Source: Seohaeicola_A nanhaiensis (GTDB taxonomy: Bacteria > Pseudomonadota > Alphaproteobacteria > Rhodobacterales > Rhodobacteraceae). From it: DNA of 64,000 nucleotides. The notes beneath the pieces were generated by a model. That model made no database searches, was not told the origin of the DNA, and saw only the letters and a list, made by a program, of their open reading frames with translations. The translations under genes were made by a program, and so were the position numbers. Of the stretch, positions 1 to 14,024 are shown one piece after another (within the stretch, counting starts at the first letter, position 1; every line of letters starts with the position of its first letter). The DNA lies in NCBI RefSeq assembly GCF_042654245.1, contig NZ_JBHSGI010000002.1, forward strand, positions 1,054,001-1,118,000, written 5' to 3'.

Positions 1-479
1 CCCGCGCGCAGGGGTTCCGCGATACGGCGAGCGGAGAGAAGGGTATCGAGCGTCTGACCGGCCAGAAGGGCTGGACCGAGGTCGAGGGCTGCCCGGTCTT
101 CACCAACGACCAGGCCGATCTGGCCAACCAGCAGATGTCGGACGTGTTCACCGCGAACCCGGATCTGGACGCCTTCATCCTGATCGGCGGCTGGGCACAA
201 TTCGCGCCGCAGGCCTATGCGCAGGTGACCGATCAGGTGATGGACAAGCTGAAGAGCAAGGACCTGATCATCATCGCGGGCGACACGCTGCCGCCGCAGA
301 CCCAGGCCTTCCGCGACGGGCGCAGCCATGCGCAGGTCGGACAGCGGCCGTTCGAAATGGGGCTGCGCGCGCCGGATGTGATGCTGCAGCTGCTGAAGGG
401 CGAGACGGTCGAGGATCCGCTTTATACCGGGCTGGACGTCTGCAACCAGGACGATCCCGGTTTCTGCAAGGACAACTGA
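1..479 (+). CDS. Sugar ABC transporter substrate-binding protein, C-terminal part (5' end outside window)
   Basis: The frame is open from the left edge of the window and ends in TGA at 477-479, so only about 158 C-terminal residues are present. They read as the second lobe of a periplasmic sugar-binding protein of the RbsB type (Peripla_BP_4): a segment NPDLDAFILIGGW, a hinge-like IIIAGDT and a late GQRPFEMG stretch where such proteins contact sugar. It would deliver a sugar to a membrane permease in the periplasm. A strong hairpin terminator follows at once, and a second binding-protein gene starts 144 bases later, so this gene may belong to the same locus or end a separate upstream one. The substrate cannot be told from the sequence. 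Family call secure, specificity unknown. Confidence 0.8.
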   Translation, partial: RAQGFRDTASGEKGIERLTGQKGWTEVEGCPVFTNDQADLANQQMSDVFTANPDLDAFILIGGWAQFAPQAYAQVTDQVMDKLKSKDLIIIAGDTLPPQTQAFRDGRSHAQVGQRPFEMGLRAPDVMLQLLKGETVEDPLYTGLDVCNQDDPGFCKDN

Positions 480-484
480 GAGCG

Positions 485-510
485 GGGCCGGGCAACGCCC
501 CGGCCCTTTT
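485..510 (+). terminator. Rho-independent terminator after the first binding-protein gene
   Basis: A perfect 8-bp stem, GGGCCGGG (485-492) with CCCGGCCC (499-506), closes a 6-base loop and is followed by TTTT. It starts six bases after the stop codon. It would end or attenuate transcription before the next binding-protein gene. Confidence 0.8.
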
Positions 511-623
511 CCCGCAGGGATTGCACGCGCGATACCCGCGCGCCCCAGATCGTTGGTAATATTATCAGCCGCCGGGAGAGCGGCGCAGATCGAAACGGGC
601 CGTAACGGCCCAGGGAGGACGAC

Positions 624-1568
624 ATGCTGAAACAGACCGCTGCCGCGATGGCAGGACTGGCGCTGGCCGCGAGCGCGGCCATGGCGCAGGAGAAACCGGC
701 GATGGCCTTCGTGGTCAACGCCGCATCCGACTTCTGGAAGCTGGCCGAGGCCGGGGTGAAGGCCGCGCAGGCGGAGTTGTCGGACTACGACTTGCAGTTC
801 CGCTATCCCGCTCAGGGTACGGCGGCGGCGCAGAACCAGCTGATGGACGATCTGGTGGCCGCCGGAACGGACGCAATCATGATTTCCTCGGCCGATCCAA
901 AGAATTCGATCGACGCCTTCAACCGGATCGCCGCGCAGGTGCCGCTGTTCACCACAGACAGCGACGCTCCGCAGAGCGACCGGATCGCCTATCTCGGCTC
1001 ATCCAACACCGCGGCCGGGGTGCAGGCGGGCGAGATCGCCAAGGGCGCACTGCCGGGTGGAGGCAAGTGCATGGGCTTTGTCGGCTTCCTGGGCGCGGAC
1101 AACGCGGTGGAGCGCATCGCGGGCTTCCGCCAGGCGGTCGAGGGGTCGGGGATCGAACTGGTCGATGTGCGCGGCGATGACGTGGATTTTGCGCGGGCGC
1201 GGTCGAACGTCGATGACGTGCTGGCGGCAAACCCGGACATCAACTGCATGGTGGGCTTCTATTCTTACAACCCGCCCAAGATCTACGAGGCCCTGCAGGC
1301 CGCCGGGAAACTGGGCGAGGTGACGGTGATCGCGTTTGACGAGGATCCGGTGACCCTGGGCGCGGTGCGCGAGGGCAGCTTTGCCGGGACCGTGGTGCAG
1401 GATCCGTATCAGTGGGGCTATCAGGGCATGAAGCTGATGGCGAGTTACCTGTCCGGCGACAAATCGGGCGTGCCCGCCGATGGTCTGATCATCGTGCCGA
1501 CCAAGGTGATCGACAAGACCAACGTGGATGCGTTCGAGAAAGAGCTCCGGGAGCGTCTCGGAGGTTGA
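624..1568 (+). CDS. Sugar ABC transporter periplasmic substrate-binding protein
   Basis: 314 residues. Residues 1-22 are a typical signal peptide (MLKQTAAAMAG, then a small-residue stretch ending AMAQ). The mature part has two Rossmann-like lobes of the RbsB/Peripla_BP_4 fold, with AFVVNAASDFW at the N-terminus, the PxxA-rich first lobe, and VIAFDEDPVTLGAV plus VVQDPYQWGYQG in the second lobe, the usual sugar-contact region. The ATG at 624 has GGGAGGA ten bases upstream. The gene precedes an RbsA-type ATPase and an RbsC-type permease on the same strand, so it is the binding component of that importer. A strong hairpin separates it from the ATPase gene. The sugar is not identifiable. Confidence 0.9.
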   Translation: MLKQTAAAMAGLALAASAAMAQEKPAMAFVVNAASDFWKLAEAGVKAAQAELSDYDLQFRYPAQGTAAAQNQLMDDLVAAGTDAIMISSADPKNSIDAFNRIAAQVPLFTTDSDAPQSDRIAYLGSSNTAAGVQAGEIAKGALPGGGKCMGFVGFLGADNAVERIAGFRQAVEGSGIELVDVRGDDVDFARARSNVDDVLAANPDINCMVGFYSYNPPKIYEALQAAGKLGEVTVIAFDEDPVTLGAVREGSFAGTVVQDPYQWGYQGMKLMASYLSGDKSGVPADGLIIVPTKVIDKTNVDAFEKELRERLGG

Positions 1569-1593
1569 CGGTGGCACTCCCCGCCGTTTGACT

Positions 1594-1633
1594 GGCTGCG
1601 CCGCAACCCTCCACTGCGGCGCAGCCTCTTTCT
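1594..1633 (+). terminator. Intercistronic hairpin/attenuator between binding protein and ATPase genes
   Basis: A perfect 12-bp stem, GGCTGCGCCGCA (1594-1605) with TGCGGCGCAGCC (1615-1626), and a 9-base loop are followed by the pyrimidine-rich TCTTTCTTG. It lies inside the transport operon, 25 bases after the binding-protein stop. The likely role is partial termination or protection of the upstream mRNA, so that binding protein outnumbers ATPase and permease. Confidence 0.7.
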
Positions 1634-1658
1634 TGTCTGACACCATAAGGGGCGCCGG

Positions 1659-3161
1659 ATGAGCAGGATTTCAGACCCGATCACGCTGGCGCTGGACGGC
1701 GTCACCAAGATCTATCCGGGCGCGGTGGCGCTGGCGGATGTGTCGCTGTCGGTGACAGGCGGCGAGGTGGTCGGGCTGATCGGCGAGAACGGCGCCGGCA
1801 AGTCGACGCTGATGAAGGTGCTGGGCGGCACGATCACGCCCGACGCCGGGACGATCACGGTTGACGGGAGACGGTTCGACGCGCTGACCCCGCCGCAGGC
1901 GATGGCGATGGGCATCGCCTTTGTGCATCAGGAGCTGAACCCCTTCACCAATCTGGACGTGACCGGCAACGTGCTGTTGGGCCGCGAAATCCGCACCGGG
2001 CGGCTGGGCCGGATGGACCGCGCGGCGATGGAGGCGGTGGTGCAGCCGATCCTGGAGCGGCTCGGCACGCGGTTCGGGCCGCGCGATGCGGTTCTGGGTC
2101 TGTCGCTCGCCGATCAGCAGTTGCTGGAGATCGCGAGGGCGCTGGCCGCGAAGGCGCGGCTGGTGATCCTGGACGAGCCGACGTCGAGCCTGACCCTGGG
2201 CGAGACGCAGCGCCTGCTGGAGGTTATGCGGGATCTGCGCCGCGATGGCGTGGCGCTATTGTTCATCACCCATCGCCTGACCGAGATCGAGCAGATCGCC
2301 GACCGGGTTGTCGGCCTGCGCGATGGCCGGCTGGCCGGAGAACTTGCCCGTGACGAGATCGGACGCGACCGGATGGTCCGGATTATGGTCGGGCGCGATG
2401 TGAAACGGTTCTATCCGCGCGGCCGGCACGATGCGGGGACGCCGCTGCTTGAAATCGACGGGCTGCGCACGCTGGCCTATGCGGATAGTCCGGTCAGTCT
2501 GACGGTGCGGCGTGGCGAGATTCTGGGTCTGGCCGGTCTGGTCGGGGCCGGGCGCACCGAACTGGCCCGCGCGCTTTTCGGGATCGACCCTGTGGCGGGC
2601 GGGAGCGTGCGGCTGAACGGGCGGACGCTGGCGCCGGGATCGGTCGCGGCGGCCATCGGCGCGGGGTTATGCCTGGTCCCTGAGGACCGCAAGGTGCAGG
2701 GGCTGCTGCTGGATTTCGGGGTGGCGGAGAACACCAGCCTGCCCAGCCTCGGGCGGCTATGCCGGGGCGGGCGGCTGAACGACCGCGCGGAACTGGCGCT
2801 GGCCGAGGAGAGCCGGGACCGTCTGGCGATCAAGGTGGCGCACCTGCGCCGCGCGGTTGCGGAACTGTCGGGCGGCAACCAGCAGAAGGTGGTGCTGGCC
2901 AAATGGCTGGCGATGGATCCGGCGGTGATGATCTTCGACGAACCGACGCGCGGCATCGACGTGGGCGCCAAGGCCGAGGTCTATGCGATGATGCAGGCGC
3001 TGGCCGACAAGGGTGTAGCCGTCATCATGATCTCGTCGGACATGGAAGAGGTGATCGGCGTGTCGAACCGCGTGGCGGTGATGGCGCGCGGACGGATCGC
3101 GGGCATCCTGGAACAGGACCGGATGACGGAAGAGGCGATCCTGAGGTTGGCGGTGGCATAG
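1659..3161 (+). CDS. Sugar ABC transporter ATP-binding protein, double-domain RbsA/MglA type
   Basis: 500 residues, the usual length for fused sugar-importer ATPases. The first domain has a canonical Walker A GENGAGKST (residues 42-50), a LSLADQQ signature and Walker B LVILDEPTSSL. The second domain has the degenerate Walker A GLVGAGRTE typical of RbsA, the signature LSGGNQQK and MIFDEPTRGIDVG. It energises sugar import from the cytoplasmic face. The ATG at 1659 follows AAGGGG. The permease gene starts 12 bases after the stop, showing one operon with the binding protein. MglA, XylG or AraG type assignment is not possible from sequence alone. Confidence 0.93.
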   Translation: MSRISDPITLALDGVTKIYPGAVALADVSLSVTGGEVVGLIGENGAGKSTLMKVLGGTITPDAGTITVDGRRFDALTPPQAMAMGIAFVHQELNPFTNLDVTGNVLLGREIRTGRLGRMDRAAMEAVVQPILERLGTRFGPRDAVLGLSLADQQLLEIARALAAKARLVILDEPTSSLTLGETQRLLEVMRDLRRDGVALLFITHRLTEIEQIADRVVGLRDGRLAGELARDEIGRDRMVRIMVGRDVKRFYPRGRHDAGTPLLEIDGLRTLAYADSPVSLTVRRGEILGLAGLVGAGRTELARALFGIDPVAGGSVRLNGRTLAPGSVAAAIGAGLCLVPEDRKVQGLLLDFGVAENTSLPSLGRLCRGGRLNDRAELALAEESRDRLAIKVAHLRRAVAELSGGNQQKVVLAKWLAMDPAVMIFDEPTRGIDVGAKAEVYAMMQALADKGVAVIMISSDMEEVIGVSNRVAVMARGRIAGILEQDRMTEEAILRLAVA

Positions 3162-3173
3162 GGAGGCAGGACC

Positions 3174-4151
3174 ATGTTGCGCAAGGATCTGGGGCTGTTG
3201 AGCCTGGTGATAACCGTCGGCATCGTGGTGGCGCTGATCAATCCGCGATTCATCTCGCCGGTGAACCTGGCCAATACGGCCAACCTGATCGGGCTGTTCG
3301 GGCTGTTCTCGATTGCCGAAGCCTTTGTCATCGTGACCGGGGGCATCGAGCTGTCGGTGGGTTCGGTCATCGCCATTCTGGGCGTGGTCTTCATCGACCT
3401 GATCGCCAGCGGCGTCCCCTGGCCGGTGGCGATGGCGGTGGTTCTGGTGCTGGGCGCGGTGATCGGAGTCATGCATGGGTTTCTGATCACGCGCCTGCGG
3501 TTGCAGCCCTTCGTCGTCACCCTGTGCGGTCTGCTGATCTATCGCGGTGTGGCGAGGTTCTACACGGCGGATGGCACGGCGGGTTTTCCCTTTGGCAGCA
3601 GTTTTCCGACACTGGAGTGGCTGACTGTCGGGCGCACGGCAGGCGTGCCGCATTCCTTCATCGCCTTCCTCATCGTGGCGCTGCTGTCCTGGTATGTGCT
3701 GCACCGCACGGTGTTTGGCCGCCACCTGTTTGCCGTCGGCAAGAACGAAGAGGCGGCGCGGTATTCCGGGATCGACACGCGGCGGGTGATCGTTTCGGCC
3801 TATGTGATCTGCGCGGTGCTGACGGCGCTCTCGGCGATCTTCTTCGCGATGTACACGCGGTCGGTGCAGCCCTCGTCGCATGGCAATTTCTACGAGCTCT
3901 ATGGAATCGCGGCGGCGGTACTGGGCGGGTTTTCCCTGCGCGGCGGCGAAGGGTCGATCATCGGCGTCTGTCTGGGGGTGATCCTGTTGCAGGAATTGCA
4001 GAACCTGGTGAACCTGCTGGGTATCCCATCTTCGCTGAACTTTGCGGTGATGGGCAGCGTGATCCTGATCGGGGTGATCGCCGATACCCAGTTCGACCGC
4101 TATCGGCAGGCCCGGCGGCAGGCGGCGACGCGGGCGGCGGCGAAGGGCTGA
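3174..4151 (+). CDS. Sugar ABC transporter permease, RbsC family
   Basis: 325 residues, strongly hydrophobic, with about eight to ten membrane segments (for example LGLLSLVITVGIVVALI at the N-terminus). It carries the RbsC-family marks GGIELSVGSV near residue 60, RTVFGRHLFAVGKNEEAA in the cytoplasmic coupling region near 180 and AAVLGGFSLRGGEGSI near 250. It forms, presumably as a homodimer, the channel served by the preceding ATPase. GGGAGG lies nine bases before the ATG. A short Arg/Ala-rich tail ends the protein. The next gene is convergent, seven bases away. Confidence 0.92.
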   Translation: MLRKDLGLLSLVITVGIVVALINPRFISPVNLANTANLIGLFGLFSIAEAFVIVTGGIELSVGSVIAILGVVFIDLIASGVPWPVAMAVVLVLGAVIGVMHGFLITRLRLQPFVVTLCGLLIYRGVARFYTADGTAGFPFGSSFPTLEWLTVGRTAGVPHSFIAFLIVALLSWYVLHRTVFGRHLFAVGKNEEAARYSGIDTRRVIVSAYVICAVLTALSAIFFAMYTRSVQPSSHGNFYELYGIAAAVLGGFSLRGGEGSIIGVCLGVILLQELQNLVNLLGIPSSLNFAVMGSVILIGVIADTQFDRYRQARRQAATRAAAKG

Positions 4152-4157
4152 GGGCGG

Positions 4158-5591
4158 TTATGCCCCCTCGCCCCCCTGCCGGCGCACAAGCCCGATCATC
4201 GCGACCAGACCCAGAGCGGCGAAGGGCAGGCAGGCCGCGAAGATCCAGCGCGCCACGGCGCCGGCCTCGGCGGGGCCGGTCATCGTCAGCAGGCCCGAGG
4301 CATTGGCGACAATCCCCACATAGGCCGCGCCCAGCGCGTAGCCCAGCCGCTGCACCGTCGGGATCGCGCCCGAGATGCGCTGCACCTCGCCCGCGTCGGC
4401 CAGCGCGGTGGTGCGGCGCAGGATGAAGGTCCAGGACAGGCCGAAGCCGGCGCCTTCGACCCCGGCGCAGACCGCAATCAGCCAGATCGGCCCGGCGGGA
4501 ACGGCATAAAGGAAGCCGAGGATGCTGAGGGTGACAAGCGACATGCCGGCGGCGATCAGATGCCGGTCGAAGCGTTCGGGCGAGCCGCTGACCAGCACCG
4601 CCGCCACGGTCCAGCCGATCGAGGAACAGGCGACGATATAGCCGGCGGTCAGGGCCGAGGCCGCGTGAATGGTGGTGACCAGCAGCGGCCCGAAGGCGGT
4701 GATGGCGATGGTGGCGATGGAGAGCGACAGGATCATCAGCAGCGCCGCCCCGGTGCTGTGGCGCGCATCGAAGGGACGCGCCGGCAGCAGACGCCCGGCC
4801 CCTGCCCGCCCGTCGAGGCGCAGGAAGAGGAAGAGGCAGAGCAGCCCGCCCAGCACCAGCCCGCCGGTGCGGAGCGGGTCGATCCGGATGCCGGCGGCGG
4901 CGATCAGGACCACTGCCAGACAGAGCAGGGCCAGCCGCCGGATCGGCAAGGAGGGTGTTTCGCCGGACAGGGCGGCACTCTCTTCGTCCGGCCGCCGGGC
5001 GATCCAGAGCGCCAGGACGAAGGCCTGCGCCCCGAAGAAGGCAAAGCCCCAGCGCCAGGTCGCGTATTCGACAAAGAGCCCGCCGATCAGCGGCCCGAGG
5101 AAGGCCGAGACACCCCAGAGCGCCGAGACCGCGGCCAGGGCGCGGGCCATGTAGCGCGCGGGGAACAGCGCGCCGACCGCCACGAAGCCCATCCCGACGA
5201 GACCGCCGCCGCCCAGACCCTGAAGAGCGCGCCCGCAAAGCACGAGGGGCATCGTGGGGCTGATCGCGCTCAGCAGGCAGCCGATGCCGAACAGCGCGGC
5301 GGCCAGGCTCATCGGCAGGCGAAGGCCATATCGCAGGGTCAGGAGCGCGCTGGCCGCGCCGGCCACGATGGAGCCGATTTCATAGAGGGCGACGGCCCAG
5401 CCGACCAGCGCCGCGCCGCCGACCTCCTCGACCACCGAGGGCAGCATTGTCGCGACGATCAGGCTGTCCGCCGCATGCAGCCAGACGGCGAGGCAGACCA
5501 GCACCAGGGCGGGCACATAAGAGCTGGTCAGAAACTCGCGCCAGGAGACGAAGCTATCCGTTTCGGCGGCGGTCAGGTTCGGGTTCGTCAT
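4158..5591 (-). CDS. MFS transporter, multidrug-efflux (DHA2-like) type
   Basis: 477 residues with about 14 hydrophobic segments. The N-terminal half contains the MFS pattern around residues 25-90 (WLHAADSLIVATMLP, then YEIGSIVAGA) and the motif-C-like GPLIGGLFVEY near 165, typical of proton-coupled drug exporters. It sits in the inner membrane; the substrate is unknown. The ATG at 5591 has AAGGAG eight bases upstream. It lies 108 bases downstream of nrdF on the same strand, so read-through from the nrd operon is possible, but no functional tie is evident. It converges with the sugar permease gene. Confidence 0.85.
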   Translation of the reverse strand: MTNPNLTAAETDSFVSWREFLTSSYVPALVLVCLAVWLHAADSLIVATMLPSVVEEVGGAALVGWAVALYEIGSIVAGAASALLTLRYGLRLPMSLAAALFGIGCLLSAISPTMPLVLCGRALQGLGGGGLVGMGFVAVGALFPARYMARALAAVSALWGVSAFLGPLIGGLFVEYATWRWGFAFFGAQAFVLALWIARRPDEESAALSGETPSLPIRRLALLCLAVVLIAAAGIRIDPLRTGGLVLGGLLCLFLFLRLDGRAGAGRLLPARPFDARHSTGAALLMILSLSIATIAITAFGPLLVTTIHAASALTAGYIVACSSIGWTVAAVLVSGSPERFDRHLIAAGMSLVTLSILGFLYAVPAGPIWLIAVCAGVEGAGFGLSWTFILRRTTALADAGEVQRISGAIPTVQRLGYALGAAYVGIVANASGLLTMTGPAEAGAVARWIFAACLPFAALGLVAMIGLVRRQGGEGA

Positions 5592-5699
5592 GTCGGTCTC
5601 CTTGTGACGAACCCGGTTCTAGGATCTCAAGCGTGCTTCAGGTCAAGCGGATTTATAGTTCTGGTTTCAGAGACTTAGGACCGACCACCCGAGCCGGGA

Positions 5700-8869
<3,170 letters not shown>

Positions 8870-9260
8870 AACCTGTCCAGTCCTTCTGTGACGCGGGCGA
8901 TGTCGGTGGCCGTTCCGGCCAGTTCGAACCGGTAGAGCACCGGCACCCCGCATTTGCGCGAGATCACATCCCCGGCGGACGCGAACAGCGCCCCGAAATT
9001 GCGGTTGCCCCCGGCGATGACGCCGCGGAGGTGGCGGCGGGTGTCCGGATCGTTGAGAAACCGGATCACCTGCCTGTGCACGGCGCCCCGTCCCTGGCCG
9101 TCGGCGTAGGTCGGCGTGATCAGGACGAAAGGGGCGCGGGGGGCGGGCATCGCCAGTTCGGGCGCGATGGGGATGCGGTCGGCCGCCAGCCCCAGGGCGC
9201 ACACGAAGCGTTCGGTATTGCCCGAGCGCGACGAGAAATAGACCAGCCCCCCCATGTCCG

Positions 9261-9482
9261 TCAGGACAGGGCGGCGATCTTGTCGGGACGGAAGCCGGCC
9301 CAGTGATCGTCGCCGGCCATGACCACCGGCGCCTGGCGATAGCCCAGCTCGGTCACCCGCGCCATTGCGGCGGCATCCTCGGTCAGATCGACCAGGTCGA
9401 AGGCGATTCCCTTCGCCGAAAGCGCGCGGGTGGTGGCGGTGCACTGCACGCAGGCGGGCTTGGAATAGACGGTGATGCTCAT
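9261..9482 (-). CDS. nrdH: NrdH-redoxin, electron donor to class Ib reductase
   Basis: 73 residues, a glutaredoxin-like fold with thioredoxin-like behaviour. The redox motif is CVQC at residues 11-14, in the typical [10 protein letters not shown] context; the C-terminal WAGFRPDKI is the NrdH signature. It reduces the C-terminal cysteines of NrdE. It is the first gene of nrdHIEF. An AAGGGA Shine-Dalgarno lies eight bases before the ATG and can pair with an upstream GUCCCU, so its translation is probably the control point of the cobalamin riboswitch lying upstream. Confidence 0.95.
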   Translation of the reverse strand: MSITVYSKPACVQCTATTRALSAKGIAFDLVDLTEDAAAMARVTELGYRQAPVVMAGDDHWAGFRPDKIAALS

Positions 9483-9487
9483 CAGGT

Positions 9488-9530
9488 GTCCCTTTTTCTC
9501 TGCCTAGGTTCCGGCGCCGGGCACAGGGAC
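9488..9530 (-). promoter_or_regulatory. nrdH: Likely expression platform: helix hiding the nrdH ribosome binding site
   Basis: On the transcript, AGGGAC (complement of 9488-9493), which contains the nrdH Shine-Dalgarno, is exactly complementary to GUCCCU (complement of 9525-9530). The intervening segment contains a CCGGCGCCGG palindrome that could stack inside the loop. No U-tract is seen, so control of translation rather than of termination is favoured. The pairing is seen in the sequence; its use as a switch is inferred. Confidence 0.5.
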
Positions 9531-9597
9531 GCGGGCAGCGGTGGCTCGCCACAACTGCTCAACGCCTCCGGGCCCACCGACCGGCTCGTTCTCGTTG

Positions 9598-9762
9598 TCC
9601 TGGCAGGTCTCCTGACTCGCGGTTCGGTCGCTTCGGCCCTCCTTCCCGGCGAGAGTCGCCAGTGGATCAACGGGCCTTGGCTGGTCGCTTACAGTTGCGG
9701 GGGCAGTGCCGGCTTTGCACCGGCTTCCCTTTTCACCCAAAGTCCGTAATGGGCACCAAGAC
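9598..9762 (-). promoter_or_regulatory. Cobalamin (B12) riboswitch upstream of nrdHIEF
   Basis: Read on the minus strand, the segment carries the conserved blocks of the cobalamin aptamer in the right order: GGGAAGCCGGTGCAAAGCC, then GCCCCCGCAACTGTAAGCG, then a CACTGG block with GGGAAGG, and finally the B12-box-like GTCAGGAGACCTGCC at 9602-9616. It ends about 115 bases before nrdH and is oriented toward it. In known cases cobalamin binding represses the downstream genes. Boundaries are approximate. Confidence 0.93.
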
Positions 9763-9795
9763 AACAGGATGTAGATATCAACGCCGCTGCACTGT

Positions 9796-9805
9796 CAACA
9801 TGTTG
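9796..9805. promoter_or_regulatory. 10-bp palindrome upstream of the riboswitch, possible operator
   Basis: CAACATGTTG is a perfect palindrome in the presumed promoter region of nrdHIEF. On the minus strand the context ACACAACATGTTG resembles only the left half of an NrdR box, and no clear second box at the usual spacing is seen. The assignment to NrdR is weak. Confidence 0.2.
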
Positions 9806-9884
9806 TGTGAGGGCGATCTGGAAATTCTCACGACCGTGCCTGCGGCGCAGGCATCCGGACTGTCCTTTTCGGCCTTGCCGGCGC

Positions 9885-10454
9885 CTAGTGCAAGGGCATC
9901 CGTGAAATTCGATAGACCGTCGCCGGCGGAATATTTTCGAGCGTCACGCCCACGCGATGCGCCTCAAGCCCCAGCCGTTGCAGCATCGGGGCGGGCACCG
10001 GACAGCGCCAGCCATAGGTGAACTGGAAGAACTGACCACCGGGGGCAAGCAGGCGGAACGTGCCCGACAGGATTCGCAGCACCGTGGCGGGCGGCATTGC
10101 CAGCAGCGGCAGTCCGCTGACCGCCGCGCCGTGCAGGCGGCGGTTGCCGGGCGCGAGCCGCTCCAGCCGCGCGGCATCCTCGGAGAGAATCGTGGCCTCG
10201 GGATAGCGCTTGCGCAGCATCGGCAGGAATTCTTCGCCAAGCTCGATCAATGTAAGATCGGCGGGGGCGACACCGCGGTTCACCAGCGCGCGGGTGAAGA
10301 CGCCGGTGCCGGGCCCGAGCTCGATCACCGGGCCCATCCGGGGATCGACCTGCGAGGTGATCATCTCGGCCAGACGCGGGCTGGAGGGCACCACGGAAGA
10401 CACCCGCTTGGGATCGTTGAGCCAGGAGCGGAAGAAGGCGAACGCATCGCTCAC
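9885..10454 (-). CDS. SAM-dependent methyltransferase, phospholipid N-methyltransferase (PmtA)-like
   Basis: 189 residues from the GTG at 10454. This start is preferred because AGGAG lies ten bases upstream; the frame extends to an ATG at 10592, but that extra sequence is low-complexity and unlike the family. The SAM-binding motif I is VIELGPGTGVF near residue 38, followed by LTLIELGEEFLP. The N-terminus SSVVPSSPRLAEMI and the C-terminal PPATVYRIS match Rhodobacter-type PmtA, which methylates phosphatidylethanolamine to phosphatidylcholine at the membrane face. A broader class I methyltransferase or an rRNA dimethyltransferase-like role is the alternative. It stands alone between the nrd regulatory region and cbpM. 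Confidence 0.75.
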   Translation of the reverse strand: MSDAFAFFRSWLNDPKRVSSVVPSSPRLAEMITSQVDPRMGPVIELGPGTGVFTRALVNRGVAPADLTLIELGEEFLPMLRKRYPEATILSEDAARLERLAPGNRRLHGAAVSGLPLLAMPPATVLRILSGTFRLLAPGGQFFQFTYGWRCPVPAPMLQRLGLEAHRVGVTLENIPPATVYRISRMPLH

Positions 10455-10634
10455 CGGCCTTTCTCCTGCGCCCGGCTTTTCCCTGCCGGAACCGCAGAAC
10501 AGCCTGGATTTCGTGTCCCGCCCGGGCGTGCCGGTCTTGGGAGGCGTCCTGCGTTGGGGAAATTGCATCGCCGGGGCCTCTGGCCGTTTCACCTGCGCAG
10601 TGAATAGGATGCCGGAGCGCTTGCCGCAAGGGCA

Positions 10635-10655
10635 ACCGCCGCCGAAAGCGGCGGT
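10635..10655 (-). terminator. GC-rich stem-loop after cbpM
   Basis: An 8-bp perfect stem, ACCGCCGC with GCGGCGGT, and a 5-base loop lie 17 bases beyond the cbpM stop. There is no U-run on the minus strand, so it may be an mRNA end or a protective structure rather than a true intrinsic terminator. Confidence 0.35.
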
Positions 10656-10671
10656 CTGCCGCAGCCTTGCG

Positions 10672-10997
10672 TCAGCGCCGCTTCAGGGCCGAGAGAATCT
10701 CGGCCTGGCGTTCGGCAGGCAACCGGTTCATAGCCTGGGCTATGGTCGCCAGATCCTGACGGGCGGCGTGCAGCTGGTCGATCAGCGACAGCACGATTTC
10801 CAGTGCCGGTTCATCGAGGTCCAGATCGACCGAAAGATCGCACAGCAGCTCAAGCCGGGCAATGTCGATCCGGCGGAAGACATATCCGCCGGCCTCGCGC
10901 TCCGGGCGCACGAATCTGCCCTCGATATAGCGCACAAGCTGGCTGCGGGTCAGCCGGGTGACCGTGGTGACAACCTCGTCTTCGGAAAATCGCTCAG

Positions 10998-11001
<4 letters not shown>
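10672..11001 (-). CDS. cbpM: CbpM-like chaperone modulator (MerR-type HTH)
   Basis: 109 residues. The N-terminal half looks like a small MerR-type helix-turn-helix (FSEDEVVTTVTRLTRSQLVRY), followed by a helical C-terminus (LELLCDLSVDLDLDEPALEIVL). This is the layout of CbpM, which binds the J-domain of CbpA and restrains it. The ATG at 11001 overlaps the end of the DnaJ-type gene by four bases (ATGA), the conserved cbpA-cbpM arrangement, so the two are coupled in translation. A DNA-binding role cannot be excluded, but the context strongly favours the co-chaperone partner. Confidence 0.85.
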
Positions 11002-11939
<938 letters not shown>

Positions 11940-12053
11940 CCCGGCTCCTTCTTCTTCGCCACATCGCAGATGCCGCGCCGTTGGCGCGCCAGGCGTTTGC
12001 GTTCCACCTGAATGTCATGTCGCCGGATGCCTCGTCATTGATCCATGTCAGCA

Positions 12054-12082
12054 ATTGGGATGGCAACTCCTGCTATTGTCAA
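12054..12082 (-). promoter_or_regulatory. Possible promoter for cbpA-cbpM
   Basis: On the minus strand, TTGACA (complement of 12077-12082) is followed after 17 bases by CCCAAT (complement of 12054-12059). The second block is close to the CCCCAT of alphaproteobacterial sigma-32 promoters, but the spacing is slightly long. Suggestive only. Confidence 0.22.
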
Positions 12083-12135
12083 CTGGTTGCGACGCGGAGT
12101 CGGAATGATGGGCTGTCCCGTGCCCACCCAACTGA

Positions 12136-14017
<1,882 letters not shown>

Positions 14018-14024
<7 letters not shown>

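Noticed and set aside
8870..9202. N-terminal extension of about 110 codons on nrdE in its open frame
   Set aside because: It overlaps nrdI, is Arg/Pro-rich and has no NrdE similarity; the TTG at 8869 gives a normal length.
9796..9805. NrdR box for nrdHIEF
   Set aside because: Only one short palindrome is present, it matches half the consensus and no partner box at the proper spacing is seen; kept only as a low-confidence palindrome.
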